DNA of 64,000 bases from positions 81,997,977 through 82,061,976 of the forward strand of contig CM026404.1 in the NCBI GenBank assembly GCA_014843695.1. Reading direction: 5' to 3'. The position numbers were made by a program, and so were the translations under genes. Origin of the DNA: Archivesica marissinica. Taxonomy: Eukaryota > Mollusca > Bivalvia > Venerida > Vesicomyidae. Positions 24,904 through 37,980 of the stretch are shown here, in pieces (within the stretch, counting starts at the first letter, position 1; every line of letters starts with the position of its first letter). The notes below the pieces were generated by a model. That model was not told where the DNA came from. It ran no database searches and saw only the letters and a program-made list of their open reading frames with translations.

Positions 24904-27900
24904 GATTGCAGTCATGTATTAGCAGTCATGTATTAGTAGCCATGTATTAGCAGTCATGTATTAGCAGTCATGTATTAGTAGCCATGTATTAGAAGTCATG
25001 TATTAGTAGCCATGTATTAGTAGCCATGTATTAGTAATCATGTATTAGTAGTCATGTATTAGCAGTCATGTATTAGTAGTCATGTATTAGTAGTCATGTA
25101 TTAGCAGTCATGTATTAGTAGTCATGTATTAGTAGTCATGTATTAGCAGTCATGTATTAGTAGTCATGTATTAGTAGTCATGTATTAGTAGTCATGTATT
25201 AGCAGTCATGTATTAGTAGTCATGTATTAGTAGTCATGTATTAGTAGTCATGTATTAGTAGTCATGTATTAGTAGTCATGTATTAGCAGTCATATATTAG
25301 CCGTCATGTATTAGTAGTCATGTATTAGTAGTCATGTATTAGTAGTCATGTATTAGTAGTCATATATTAGCAGTCATGTATTAGCAGTCATGTATTAGTA
25401 GTCATGTATTAGCAGTCATATATTAGCCGTCATGTATTAGTAGTCATGTATTAGCAGTCATGTATTAGCAGTCATGTATTAGCAGTCATATATTAGCATT
25501 CATGTATTAGCAGTCATATATTAGCCGTCATGTATTAGTAGTCATGTATTAGCAGTCATGTATTAGCAGTCATGTATTAGCAGTCATATATTAGCATTCA
25601 TGTATTAGTAGTCATGTATTAGCAGCCATGTATTAGTAGTCATGTATTAGTAGCCATGTATTAGTAGTCATGTATTAGTAGTCATGTATTAGTAGTCATA
25701 TATTAGTAGTTATGTATTAGCAGTCATATATTAGCCGTCATGTATTAGTAGTCATGTATTAGTAGTCATGTATTAGTAGTCATATATTAGCAGTCATGTA
25801 TTAGCAGTCATGTATTAGTAGTCATGTATTAGTAGTCATGTATTAGCAGTCATATATTAGCCGTCATGTATTAGTAGTCATGTATTAGCAGTCATGTATT
25901 AGCAGTCATGTATTAGCAGTCGTGTATTAGCAGTCACATATTAGTAGTCATATATTAGCAGTCATGTATTAGCAGTCATATATTAGTAGTCATGTATTAG
26001 TATTCATGTATTAGTAGTCATGTATTAGCAGTCATATATTAGCAGTCATGTATTAGTAGTCATGTATTAGTAGTCATGTATTAGCAGTCATATATTAGCA
26101 GTCATGTATTAGTAGTCATGTATTAGCAGCCATGTATTAGTAGTCATGTATTAGTAGCCATGTATTAGCAGTCATGTATTAGCAGTCATGTATTAGGAGT
26201 CACATATTAGTAGTCATATATTAGCAATCATGTATTAGCAGTCATATATTAGTAGTCATGTATTAGTAGTCATGTATTAGTAGTCATATATTAGCAGTCA
26301 TGTATTAGTAGTCATGTATTAGTAGTCATGTATAAGTAGTCATGTATTAGTAGTCATGTATTAGCAGTCATGTATTAGCAGTCATGTATTAGCTGTCATG
26401 TATTAGCAGTAATGTATTAGTAGTCATGTATTAGTAGTAATGTATTAGCAATCATGTATTAGTAGTCATGTATTAGTAGTCATGAATTAGTGGTCATGTA
26501 TTAGCAGCCACGTATTAGTAGTCATGTATTAGCAGTCATTTAGTAGCAGTCATGTATTAGTAGTCATGTATTAGCAGTCATGTATTAGCAGTACTGTATT
26601 AGTAGTCATGTATTAGTAGTAATGTATTGGCAGCCATGTATTACTACTCATATATTTGTAGTCATGTATTAGTAGTTATGTATTAGTAGTCATGTATTAG
26701 TAGTCATGTATTAGTAGTCATTAATTAGTGGTCATGTATTAGCAGCCATGTATTAGTATTCATGTATTAGTAGTCATATATTAGCAGTCATGTATTAGCA
26801 GTCATGTATTAGTAGTCATGTATTAGTAGTCATGTATTAGCAGTCATATATTAGCCGTCATGTATTAGTAGTCATGTATTAGTAGTCATGTATTAGCAGT
26901 CATGTATTAACAGTCATGTATTAACAGTCACATATTAGTAGTCATATATTAGTAGTCATGTATTAGCAGCCATGTATTAGTAGTCATGTATTAGTAGTCA
27001 TGTATTAGCAGTCATGTATTAGCAGTCATGAATTAGTAGTCATGTATTAGTAGTCATGTATTAGTAGTCATGTATTAGCAGTCATGTATTAGCAGTCATG
27101 TATTAGCAGTCATGTATTAGCAGTCACATATTAGTAGTCATATATTAGCAGTCATGTATTAGCAGTCAATATATTAGTAGTCATGTATTATCAGTCATGT
27201 ATTCGCAGTCATGTATTAGTAGTCATGTATTAGCAATCATGTATTAGTAGTCATGTATTAATAGTCATGAATTAGTGGTCATGTATTAGCAGCGATGTAT
27301 TAGTATTCATATATTAGTAGTCATGTATTAGTAGTCATGTATTAGTTGTCATGTATTAGCAGTCATGTATTAGTAGTCATGTATTAGCAGTAATTTAGTA
27401 GCAGTCATGTATTAGCAGTCATGTATTAGCAGTACTGTATTAGTAGTCATGTATTAGTAGTAATGTATTAGCAGCCATGTATTAGTACTCATATATTTGT
27501 AGTCATGTATTAGTAGTCATGTATTAGTAGTCATGTATTAGCAGTCATGTATTAGTAGTCATGTATTAGTAGTCATGTATTAGCAGTCATTTAGTAGCAG
27601 TCATGTATTAGTAGTCATGTATTAGTAGTCATGTATTAGCAGTCATTTAGTAGCAGTCATGTATTAGTAGTCATGTATTAGTAGTCATGTATTAGTAGTC
27701 ATGTATTAGTAGTCATGTATTAGCAGTCATGTATTAGTAGTCATATATTAGTAGTCATGTATTAGTAGTAATGTATTAGCAGCCATGTATTAGTATTCAT
27801 ATATTAGTAGTCATGTATTAGTAGTCATGTATTAGTAGTCATGTATTAGTAGTCATGTACTAGCAGTCATGTATTAGCAGTCATGTATTAGTAGTCATGT

Positions 27901-29001
27901 ATTAGCAGTCATGTATTAGTAGTCATGTATTAGTAGTCATGTATTAGTAGTCATGTATTAGCAGTCATTTAGTAGCAGTCATGTATTAGTAGTCATGTAT
28001 TAGTAGTCATGTATTAGTAGTCATGTATTAGCAGTCATGTATTAGTAATCATGTATTAGTAGTCATGTATTAGCAGTCATGTATTAGTAGTCATGTATTA
28101 GTAGTCATGTATTAGCAGTACTGTATTAATAGTCATGTATTAGTAGTCATATATTAGTAGTCATGTATTAGTAGTCATGTATTGGCAGTCATATATTAGT
28201 AGTCATGTATTAGTATTCATGTATTAGTAGTCATGTATTAGCAGTCATATATTAGCAGTCATATATTAGTAGTCATGTATTAGTAGTCATGTATTAGTAG
28301 TCATGTATTAGTAGTCATGTATTAGCAGTAATGTATTAGTAGTAATGTATTAGTAGTCATGTATTAGTAGTCATGTATTAGTAGTCATGTATTAGTAGTC
28401 ATATATTAGCATTCATGTATTAGCAGCCATGTATTAGTACTCATATATTTGTAGTCCTGTATTAGTAGTCATGTATTAGTAGTCATGTATTAGTAGTCAT
28501 GAATTAGTGGTCATGTATTAGCAGCCATGTATTAGTATTCATGTATTAGTAGTCGTGTATTAGTAGTCATGTATTAGTAGTCATATATTAGCAGTCATGT
28601 ATTAGCAGTCATGTATTAGTAGTCATGTATTAGTAGTCATGTATTAGCAGTCATATATTAGCCGTCATGTATTAGTCATCATGCATTAGTAGTCATGTAT
28701 TAGCAGCCATGTATTAGTAGTCATGTATTAGTAGCCATGTATTCGCAGTCATGTATTAGCAGTCATGTATTAGCAGTCATGAATTAGTAGTCATGTATTA
28801 GTAGTCATGTATTAGTAGTCATGTATTAGCAGTCATGTATTAGCAGTCATGTATTAGCAGTCACATATTAGTAGTCATATATTAGCAGTCATGTTTAGCA
28901 AATATATTAGTAGTCAGATTAGTATTCATGTTAGTGTCATTACTACAGTATATATTAGCACTCATATATCAGTACTCATGTATTATCGTCATGAAGTAGC
29001 A

Positions 29002-29113
29002 GATAAGAGGCATGGATTAAATGCCATGCCTAAGGGCACAATAGTAACGGATCAGTGGTCGAACTCCGGACATTTCGCACATGAAGCAGGCATCCACTCG
29101 CTATCACGACTAC
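29002..29113 (-). mobile_element. SINE2 fragment inside the 14-bp satellite
   Basis: The words 'taaatgcc', 'cctaagggcacaatagtaac', 'ctccggacatttcgcac' and 'ctatcacgact' are the SINE2 head and proximal body on the minus strand. Several small deletions remove bases from the head. The 3' half of the SINE is absent. Flanking satellite units on the left are also disordered from about 28890. Confidence 0.8.
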
Positions 29114-29785
29114 AAGTCATGTATTAGCAGTCATATATTAGCAGTCATGTATTAGTAATCATGTATTAGTAGTCATGTACTAGCAGTCATATATTAGCAG
29201 TCATATATTAGTAGTCATGTATTAGTAGTCATGTATTAGTAGTCATGTATTAGTAGTCATATATTAGCAGCCATGTATAAGTAGTCATGTATTAGTAGTC
29301 ATGTATTAGTAGTCATGTATTAGTAGTCATGTATTAGTAGTCATGTATTAGCAGTCATGTATTAGCAGTCATGTATTAGTAGTCATGTATTAACAGTCAT
29401 TTAGTAGCAGTCATGTATTAGTAGTCATGTATTAGCAGTCATTATTAGCAGTACTGTATTAGTAGTCATGTATTAGTAGTAATGTATTAGCAGCCATGAA
29501 TTAGTACTCATATATTAGCAGCCATGTATTAGTATTCATGTATTAGTAGTCATGTATTAGCAGTCATGTATTAGTAGTCATTATTAGCAGTCATGTATTA
29601 GCAGTCATGTATTAGTAGTCATGTATTAGTACTCATGTCATGTATCGCAGTCATGTATTAGCAGTCATGTATTAGCAGTCATGAATTAGTAGTCATGTAT
29701 TAGTAGTCATGTATTAGTAGTCATGTATTAGCAGTCATGTATTAGCAGTCATGTATTAGCAGTCACATATTAGTAGTCATATATT

Positions 29786-29906
29786 ACAAACAAAACCCAA
29801 CAACAAAACACCAACCCCAAACCACCCACAAAAAAACAACACAAACCCCAACACAACAACCCCACCAACCCACCCCACCAACAACCCACCACCCACACAC
29901 CCACAA
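29786..29906. repeat. 121-base tract of only A and C
   Basis: No G or T occurs on the plus strand over 121 bases, and satellite units resume directly on both sides. The tract is not periodic. It may be a real low-complexity insertion or a sequencing/assembly artefact. Confidence 0.85.
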
Positions 29907-32900
29907 GTCATGTATTAGCAGTCAATATATTAGTAGTCATGTATTAGTATTCATGTATTAGTAGTCATGTACTAGCAGTCATATATTAGCAGTCATATAT
30001 TAGTAGTCATGTATTAGTAGTCATGTATTAGTAGTCATGTATTAGTAGTCATGTATTAGCAGCCATGTATAAGTAGTCATGTATTAGTAGTCATGTATTA
30101 GTAGTCATGTATTAGTAGTCATGTATTAGTAGTCATGTATTAGTTGTCATGTATTAGCAGTCATGTATTAGTAGTCATGTATTAACAGTCATTTAGTAGC
30201 AGTCATGTATTAGTAGTCATGTATTAGCAGTCATGTATTAGCAACATAGAGTCATGTATTAGTAGTAATGTCTTGCAGCCATGTATTAGTACTCATATAT
30301 TGAGTCATGTATTAGTAGTCATGTATTAGTAGTCATGTATTAGCAGTCATGTATTAGTAGTCATGTATTAGTAGTCATGTATTAGCAGTCATGTATTAGT
30401 AGTCATGTATTAGTACTCATGTATTAGCAGTCATGTATTAGTAGTCATGAGTCATGTATTAGTAGTCATGTATTAGAGTACTGTATTAGTATCATATATT
30501 AGTAGTCATGTATTAGTAGTCATGTATTAGCAGTCATGTATTAGCAATCATGTATTAGTAGTCATGTATTAGTAGTCATGTATTAGCAGTCATGTATTAG
30601 TAGTCATGTATTAGTAGTCATGTATTAGTAGTCATGTATTAGCAGTCATTTAGTAGCAGTCATGTATTAGTAGTCATGTATTAGCAGTCATGTATTAGTA
30701 GTCATGTATTAGTAGTCATGTATTAGCAGTCATGTATTAGTAGTCATGTATTAGTAGTCATGTATTATCAGTCATTTAGTAGCAGTCATGTATTAGTAGT
30801 CATGTATTAGCAGTACTGTATTAGTAGTCATGTATTAGTAGTCATGTATTAGTAGTCATGTATTAGCAGTCATGTATTAGTAGTCATGTATTAGTAGTCA
30901 TGTATTAGCAGTCATGTATTAGTATTCACGTATTAGTAGTCATGTATTGGCAGTCATATATTAGTAGTCATGTATTAGTATTCATGTATTAGTAGTCATG
31001 TATTAGCAGTCTTATATTAGCAGTCATATATTAGTAGTCTTGTATTAGTAGTCATGTATTAGTAGTCATGTATTAGCAGTACTGTATTAGTAGTCATGTA
31101 TTAGTAGTCATGTATTAGTAGTAATGTATTAGCAGCCATGTATTAGTATTCATATATTAGTAGTCATGTATTAGTAGTCATGTATTAGTAGTCGTGTATT
31201 AGTAGTCATGTATTAGCAGTCATTTAGTAGCAGTCATGTATTAGTAGTCATGTATTAGTAGTAATGTATTAGTAGTCATGTATTAGCAGTACTGTATTAG
31301 TAGTCATGTATTAGTAGTCATGTATTAGTAGTCATGTATTAGTTGTCATGTATTAGCAGTCATGTATTAATAGTCATGTATTAGCAGTCATTTAGTAGCA
31401 GTCATGTATTAGTAGTCATGTATTAGCAGTCATGTATTAGCAGTCATTTAGTAGCAGTCATGTATTAGTAGTCATGTATTAGTAGTACTGTATTAGTAGT
31501 CATGTATTAGCAGTACTGTATTAGTAGTCATGTATTAGTAGTCATGTATTAGTAGTAATGTATTAGCAGCCATGTATTAGTATTCATATATTAGTAGTCA
31601 TGTATTAGTAGTCATGTATTAGTAGTCGTGTATTAGTAGTCATGTATTAGCAGTCATTTAGTAGCAGTCATGTATTAGTAGTCATGTATTAGTAGTAATG
31701 TATTAGTAGTCATGTATTAGCAGTACTGTATTAGTAGTCATGTATTAGTAGTCATGTATTAGCAGTCATGTATTAGCAGTCATGTATTAGTAGTAATGTA
31801 TTAGCAGCCATATATTAGTATTCATATATTAGTAATCATGTATTAGTAGTCATGTATTAGCAGTCATGTATTAGTAGTCATGTATTAGTAGTCATGTATT
31901 AGCAGTCATTTAGTAGCAGTCATGTATTAGTAGTCATGTATTAGCAGTACTGTATTAGTAGTCATGTATTAGTAATAATGTATTAGCAGCCATGTATTAG
32001 TAGTCATGTATTAGTAGTCATGTATTATCAGTCATTTAGTAGCAATCATGTATTAGTAGTCATGTATTAGCAGTACTGTATTAGTAGTCATGTATTAGTA
32101 GTCATGTATTAGTAGTCATGTATTAGCAGTCATGTATTAGTAGTCATGTATTAGTAGTCATGTATTAGCAGTCATGTATTAGTATTCACGTATTAGTAGT
32201 CATGTATTGGCAGTCATATATTAGTAGTCATGTATTAGTATTCATGTATTAGTAGTCATGTATTAGCAGTCATATATTAGCAGTCATATATTAGTAGTTT
32301 TGTATTAGTAGTCATGTATTAGTAGTCATGTATTAGCAGTACTGTATTAGTAGTCATGTATTAGTAGTCATGTATTAGTAGTAATGTATTAGCAACCATG
32401 TATTAGTATTCATGTATTAGTAGTCATGTATTAGTAGTCATGTATTAGTAGTCGTGTATTAGTAGTCATGTATTAGCAGTCATTTAGTAGCAGTCATGTA
32501 TTAGTAGTCATGTATTAGTAGTACTGTATTAGTAGTCATGTAGTAGCAGTACTGTATTAGTAGTCATGTATTAGTAGTCATTTATTAGTAGTCATGTATT
32601 AGTTGTCATGTATTAGCAGTCATGTATTAATAGTCATGTATTAGCAGTCATTTAGTAGCAGTCATGTATTAGTAGTCATGTATTAGCAGTCATGTATTAG
32701 CAGTCATTTAGTAGCAGTCATGTATTAGTAGTCATGTATTAGTAGTACTGTATTAGTAGTCATGTATTAGCAGTACTGTATTAGTAGTCATGTATTAGTA
32801 GTCATGTATTAGTAGTAATGTATTAGCAGCCATGTATTAGTATTCATATATTAGTAGTCATGTATTAGTAGTCATGTATTAGTAGTCGTGTATTAGTAGT

Positions 32901-33879
32901 CATGTATTAGCAGTCATTTAGTAGCAGTCATGTATTAGTAGTCATGTATTAGTAGTACTGTATTAGTAGTCATGTATTAGCAGTACTGTATTAGTAGTCA
33001 TGTATTAGTAGTCATGTATTAGCAGTCATGTATTAGCAGTCATGTATTAGTAGTAATGTATTAGCAGCCATATATTAGTATTCATATATTAGTAATCATG
33101 TATTAGTAGTCATGTATTAGCAGTCATGTATTAGTAGTCATGTATTAGTAGTCATGTATTAGCAGTCATTTAGTAGCACTCATGTATTAGTAGTCATGTA
33201 TTAGCAGTACTGTATTAGTAGTCATGTATTAGTAGTAATGTATTAGCAGCCATGTATTAGTATTCATGTATTAGTATTCATATATTAGCAGTCATGTATT
33301 AGTAGTCATTTAGTAGCAGTCATGTATTAGTAGTAATGTATTAGCAGTAATGGTTTAGCAGCCATGTATTAGTAGTCGCTGCACCTATGACATGGTATAT
33401 GTGTTATGCAATTCAGAAAAATGGCGGCAATAAATAATCCGTACTGATTTCGCATTTTTGGCTACATTTGTGTTTTTATTTTTACTAATGCAACTTTCGT
33501 ATCATTTCCATACGGACACTTGGAGCTTAAAGCGACACTACATCAGTGAAAACTCAAATTTATACAGAATGTAATTTCCTACTATATGGTATAATTTGTT
33601 CCCAAATATTTGCCTCAAAAATTGAGTATTTCAATTAATAAACAAGCGTCGTATACGCGTTTTGTTGACATAATACAATAATATAAACAAGGTGGACATG
33701 CATGCGTAATACAACCTGTGTATAAACCCGAATAACGAGATTTATGGTACAGATTTACCGTTATATCTCACATTTGTGCCTATGCATATTTATTTGTAGA
33801 CTAATCTTAGTTAAATTTATTATCTCTTAGCGACAGTATCAAGCATATTGGGCTGGGGCTACGCTAGACTGTCCATACT

Positions 33880-33916
33880 GGGCTGTGCTGGGCTGGGCTG
33901 GGCTGGGCTGGGCTGG
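33880..33916 (+). repeat. GGGCT microsatellite
   Basis: Five GGGCT units follow an interrupted one. Runs of three G separated by CT satisfy the usual G-quadruplex pattern on the plus strand. Confidence 0.8.
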
Positions 33917-33982
33917 CTTCAAATACATTTTTGCTTTTCATTTTAGCAAAATGAATGATTCCGAGACGCTGTCATTGCTGTT

Positions 33983-34074
33983 CACGTGAGAGTTAAGCAC
34001 CAATATCACTACACCACGTGCTGGTCACGTGAGAGTTAAACACCAATATCACTACACCACGTGCTGGTCACGTT
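33983..34074. repeat. 50-bp tandem duplication with CACGTG sites
   Basis: Two copies of a block run from 'cacgtgagagttaa' to 'caccacgtgctggt'. Each has CACGTG words (E-box cores) at both ends, giving four sites in about 90 bp. The two copies differ at a single base ('aagcacc' versus 'aaacacc'). Confidence 0.8.
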
Positions 34075-34804
34075 TTATTTAATAATATTTTATTGCATTT
34101 TTTCAAACTGATCGATGCGAAATCTGACATCCCACAGAGTAGAATCCCTGTACTTAAATATATATACTAGTACCCCCAAACGTGCCGAATCCCTGTGGAC
34201 ATGATGGGCCAGCAGGTTTGCGAGAATATTATTTCAGTCATCCGATCTCTATTGCAATGCTCGATTGTGTTGCCTTGAATGCTGCTGCAATGTTTTGTGA
34301 ACTTGTTTTATAATACGTATTATGTTGTGTCTATCACCATGCGCTTATAATTCCATGTTGTTCGGTTGTTTCTGATATAATATTTTATATGAGACATGCT
34401 CTATATTTAGCACACATCGTGCGGACATATATTAATACAATGTTGGTTTTATGTCAGTTTGCTTTGTTAGATAACAATTTGTTAAATACGTCGTGTGTAT
34501 CTGGAGGCTTAACATTTAAGTTTTTCCGAGACGTTGGCAAATTGTTAACCTGGTCGTGATAACCCGAACAAAGCTTAAATATCGTAAATATCTAATATTA
34601 ACCGATTCGTCTGTGATACCGTCATTCAAGAGCAAAAATGAAATAATTATTGTCTGTAGGCCTACATTACTGTAATGAAATATGTATACGACTCGATGAA
34701 AATAAACCACGTGTTCATGCAAGAGTCTTGGAATATGTTCTATTTGTCAAACTTCGAGTATGGTATCTCATTTTTATTCAGTACTATGCGTCTTTGTTAC
34801 ACTA

Positions 34805-35098
34805 AACAGACGGATACGTAGTCCAGTGGTTACCAGGATGGACTGGAATTCCAGGGATCGCAGGTTCCATCCCCTGCCTGACCCTAAGAAAATTAGCAGT
34901 CTTTCAGATGGGATTTTAAACCAGAGTCTCGTGTCGGCGTTTTACACCGTGCACGTACATTAACCAGAGGAGACTCTGGAATGGGTCTGAGTCTCTGTCT
35001 GTATCATTGCACTATCCTCCAACAATCTAAAATGACTAATCTCTTCATGAGACGTCAATCATATGGGCAACCGATAGAAACAATAAATAAACGTAAAT
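34805..35098 (+). mobile_element. SINE1, full length
   Basis: The head starts 'cagacggatacgtagtccag' and has a diverged anticodon arm ('tggactggaattccag') and a box B altered to 'ggttccatcc'. The body and hairpin tail are present, the latter with 'gatagaaacaataaataaac', so one hairpin arm is mutated. Confidence 0.85.
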
Positions 35099-35100
35099 CA

Positions 35101-35606
35101 CACAAATACACGCACGCACTCACGCATGTTTTCTAGTTTCTAGATACGTTTACACTCGATATTTAAAACACACATACCACGTAAAACCCGTGCATGGACT
35201 GACCAATGTAACCACGCTTTTTTCCTAATGCGGCAGGATACCATTACGGTCTTACACATAAACACAATCAACTGAACGTCACTTTATAATTATACATGCG
35301 CATGTCACAAAATTAGTCCTTATAAAATGATAAACTTGTTATATCAATTACATCATAATTATGACATATTTTGTTCAGTATACATGCATAATTTGACAAA
35401 CAGAAATGAATTGCAACAGTTTCAAAATAAATTATTGGATACCGAAATTACGGAGGGCGCCTGTATTCAACTAAATTTCCTCCGTGATAAAATCATATCA
35501 AAGTGTGTGTCAATGAAGCACTCAATAAGATATGTCGGTTTGAACATAAAATATGCACATGTACAACTTTAGACAGAGGAGCCCCTCCAGCTATAAGTAG
35601 TTGCAA
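35101..35606. other. Intergenic DNA, no gene seen
   Basis: An open frame at 35327-35572 (81 codons) does not resemble a known protein. No repeat was recognised. Confidence 0.45.
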
Positions 35607-35846
35607 CTGTGGAAGTCGTGATAGTGCAGTGGTATCGCGTACGCTTCAGGTGCGAAAGGCACCGAGTTCGAGTCCTGCTGGAGCCGTTACGATTTGTGCC
35701 CTAAGGCAAGGCATTTAAATTCCACATTGTCTCATCTCTCTCACTCGTGGCGGTGGATTCGATCAGGAATGAGGTATCGAGAGTGAATAATATAAGTTGT
35801 AAGAACATGCTTCGCAATCGAGCTAAAATAAATTTGTATCTAACTA
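35607..35846 (+). mobile_element. SINE2, full length
   Basis: The head 'gtggaagtcgtgatagtgca', the arm 'acgcttcaggtgcgaaag' and box B 'gagttcgagtc' are followed by the body and tail. It is non-coding. Confidence 0.9.
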
Positions 35847-36402
35847 AACTAACTAGCTACTTTAAGCTGCTCAGCAATATGACAGTAGATTTTATAACGA
35901 CGAGAACAAGGTTTAACTAATCTGCCAGTCTCATCTCTCAGAACTACAGACACCTTTAATTACTGCATTTTCCGGGAGATTATTTACGTTAATTACCTCA
36001 ATAACTTAGGTTTTCGATGACAACATATTAACTTCATAAACAAACCATAAAATCCGTAAATCAGCATGTAGCCCTTTATGAATTGTTATTAAATAGCACA
36101 GTGAAATATGTTTTAAAGCGAAAGTTGACCCTGCGACTATAATCTCGGAATATCGGATCGATTTACCCATTACTGTTTAAGAAGTAATTCCATAGTCTCG
36201 GGTTTCCCAAACGTGAATCTCGCCATTGCCTTCTGCCATGGTCACGTGACCCCCCCCCGCCCATTAGGAGGATAATCACGTGTGACATCGCGTTGCAGTA
36301 TACGTTTTCCGTGAATGCTTTCATGTTCAGTTTCAATCACAATTAATAGCCAGTGTCCAAGATCCAATTTTATAATTCATTTTGTACACCGCGTTTACAA
36401 GA
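35847..36402. other. Intergenic DNA, no gene seen
   Basis: A C-rich run near 36250 ('gacccccccccgccc' type) is the only distinctive word. No coding sequence is recognised. Confidence 0.45.
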
Positions 36403-36405
36403 AAC

Positions 36406-36437
<32 letters not shown>

Positions 36438-37299
36438 GACTTTATTTAACGAGAGTACTCATTTAACAAAAGTTATTCTACCATGAGGCCCTCAACATAT
36501 ATACAATCAAAATCTTCAAAATATGTATGAAATCAACTTAAGGACAGCAATTTTCCGATTCTAGTAAATATAGCAATGGCAATACACGTTTATAATAACA
36601 GTAGAAGTACGCGATTAGTTTGAATTGTTATAGTTCCACCTTAAGTAGAGACTCCACGTAATATTTGATACCGACAATACATGTACCTGTTTACTTATTA
36701 TCTTATATAACATGAACAATAGAGGTTCATAGTATACAGTCCCAATATCTTATAATACACAAACATGCCTTGTATCCTATTTCCAAGAAAAACCACTATT
36801 TCCCGAATATAGACAGAATTACACATAGAATACTTGTATCATGTTTCCAAGATTCTATGATATACATGTACCATAGATATAAATACTTAAATAGTAGGTC
36901 ATATAATGTTTATTTCAAACTCCAGTAGGTCAATATGACCCATGAGGTACAACAATATATATACAAACTATTTACAAATAGTGGTGACAATTATGTGGAG
37001 AAGGCAAAGTATGCAATACAACATGATTATATAATGATCGTATTACAATATCCCTGTATATAAACTCACTCAATTTCTAATTAGTTCATCAATGTAAGAT
37101 AAATACAAAGTCTCATTACATATTATTTAAAGTCCGTATTTCAAAAGCGTTATAAATAAATACACTCAATTTTCTAATTATTTCAATATTACCACCTGTA
37201 AATAGTTCTTTTAATTTATACATATTTGGTCTTTTCCAAAAATATTTATTATTCTAACACGACCCAGCTAATAACATACATACTTGTAGAGTAAAATCT

Positions 37300-37782
37300 A
37301 CCTCGGGTTATTCTGCGATATACCTACCTTGAACTATGCTGCACGCGCACCGTGTTTTGGCTATTCCATTTATACAATGCGTGTAAAGTTTTATGAATGA
37401 AAGTCACGTGATGTTTGTAAATACTACCGTGGGAATTCGCGGAAGTGAGCTATTTTTAGAATCAGATAATCTCTTGTCCGTCTTGTTTTTCTGTTAAGTA
37501 ACGTTTCAGTTACTATTCTGTACAGTTTTATTTTACAAAATAAATAAAAATTATTGATCAGTTACAACATTTGTTCATTTATGCACTAGATTGATATTTT
37601 CCATAAAAAATAACGTCATCACCCCTTACGCGGGAGGAAATTTCGAAAGCCAAATGCAGCGGAGTAGCACGGCGTTTGAAGAAAATACTCCTTTGATTCT
37701 TGTCTAAAATTGTTAGAAGTAAGTCGTGTTAAAATCAAAATAATAAGTATCAACCGTGGTATATCGCAGAATAACCCGAGGT
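37300..37782. repeat. 25-bp perfect inverted repeat inside the LINE
   Basis: 'acctcgggttattctgcgat' plus 'atacc' at 37300-37324 recurs exactly inverted at 37758-37782. The right arm lies within the LINE open frame, so the left arm is an inverted copy of LINE coding sequence. No target-site duplication is evident. Confidence 0.8.
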
Positions 37783-37948
37783 TATCACGAAGGCCGAAGG
37801 TTTGTTTGATTTGTTTGGTTCTTATGGCTTTATATATTGAACATTCTAGTAACACATGGTATTCATTTTCTAAAACATTACATACTGAGCATTTTCTATC
37901 ATCAAATGGTATACTTTGTGGTATAGTATATCCATCGCCCACCTTCAC
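37619..37948 (-). pseudogene. LINE reverse-transcriptase C-terminal remnant
   Basis: The first 45 or so residues of this 109-codon open frame resemble the C-terminal zinc-knuckle region of LINE reverse transcriptases. 'MKVGDGYTIPQSIP' is followed by 'DRKCSVC', then His31 and Cys36, giving a C-x2-C-x7-H-x4-C pattern, followed by 'SIYKAIR'. After about residue 55 the sequence no longer looks like the family, and the polymerase core is missing because the copy is 5'-truncated. It does not encode a working enzyme. Confidence 0.75.
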
Positions 37949-37980
37949 ATTAAACGCGCGAATGTTTCTTTAGAATATGT

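Larger units (their letters stand above)
24904..33377. repeat. 14-bp satellite, about 600 units
   Basis: The unit is 'tagtagtcatgtat' with variants 'cagtcatgtatt', 'tcatatatt', 'agcagccatg' and 'catttagtagcagtcatg'. Stops occur in all frames, so nothing is encoded. A block of about 1.26 kb (90 units) is duplicated: 'tattcacgtattag' followed by 'tattggcagtc' occurs near 30924 and again near 32184. The array is interrupted by a SINE2 fragment near 29002-29113 and by an A/C-only tract at 29786-29906. It contains many irregular units between about 28.9 and 30.5 kb. Confidence 0.95.
33378..34804. other. Intergenic DNA with two short repeats, no gene seen
   Basis: It contains a 'ggctg' run at about 33880-33916 and a 50-bp tandem duplication at 33983-34074 (both listed separately). 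Otherwise it is AT-rich with no coding sequence that I recognise. Confidence 0.5.
36403..37970 (-). mobile_element. 5'-truncated non-LTR retrotransposon (LINE)
   Basis: Read on the minus strand, the element begins near 37970 in the C-terminal part of its reverse-transcriptase ORF. It then passes through a long AT-rich 3' region and ends with 'ttaaataaagtctttattat' and a TTA microsatellite at about 36407-36436. The same 3' end occurs at 41917-42323 and 44115-44202, and in scraps near 58368 and 58484. The clade cannot be fixed from this much sequence. Confidence 0.8.

Noticed and set aside
24904..33377. CRISPR-like array
   Set aside because: Repeats of 14 bp follow each other directly without unique spacers, and the surrounding DNA is eukaryotic.
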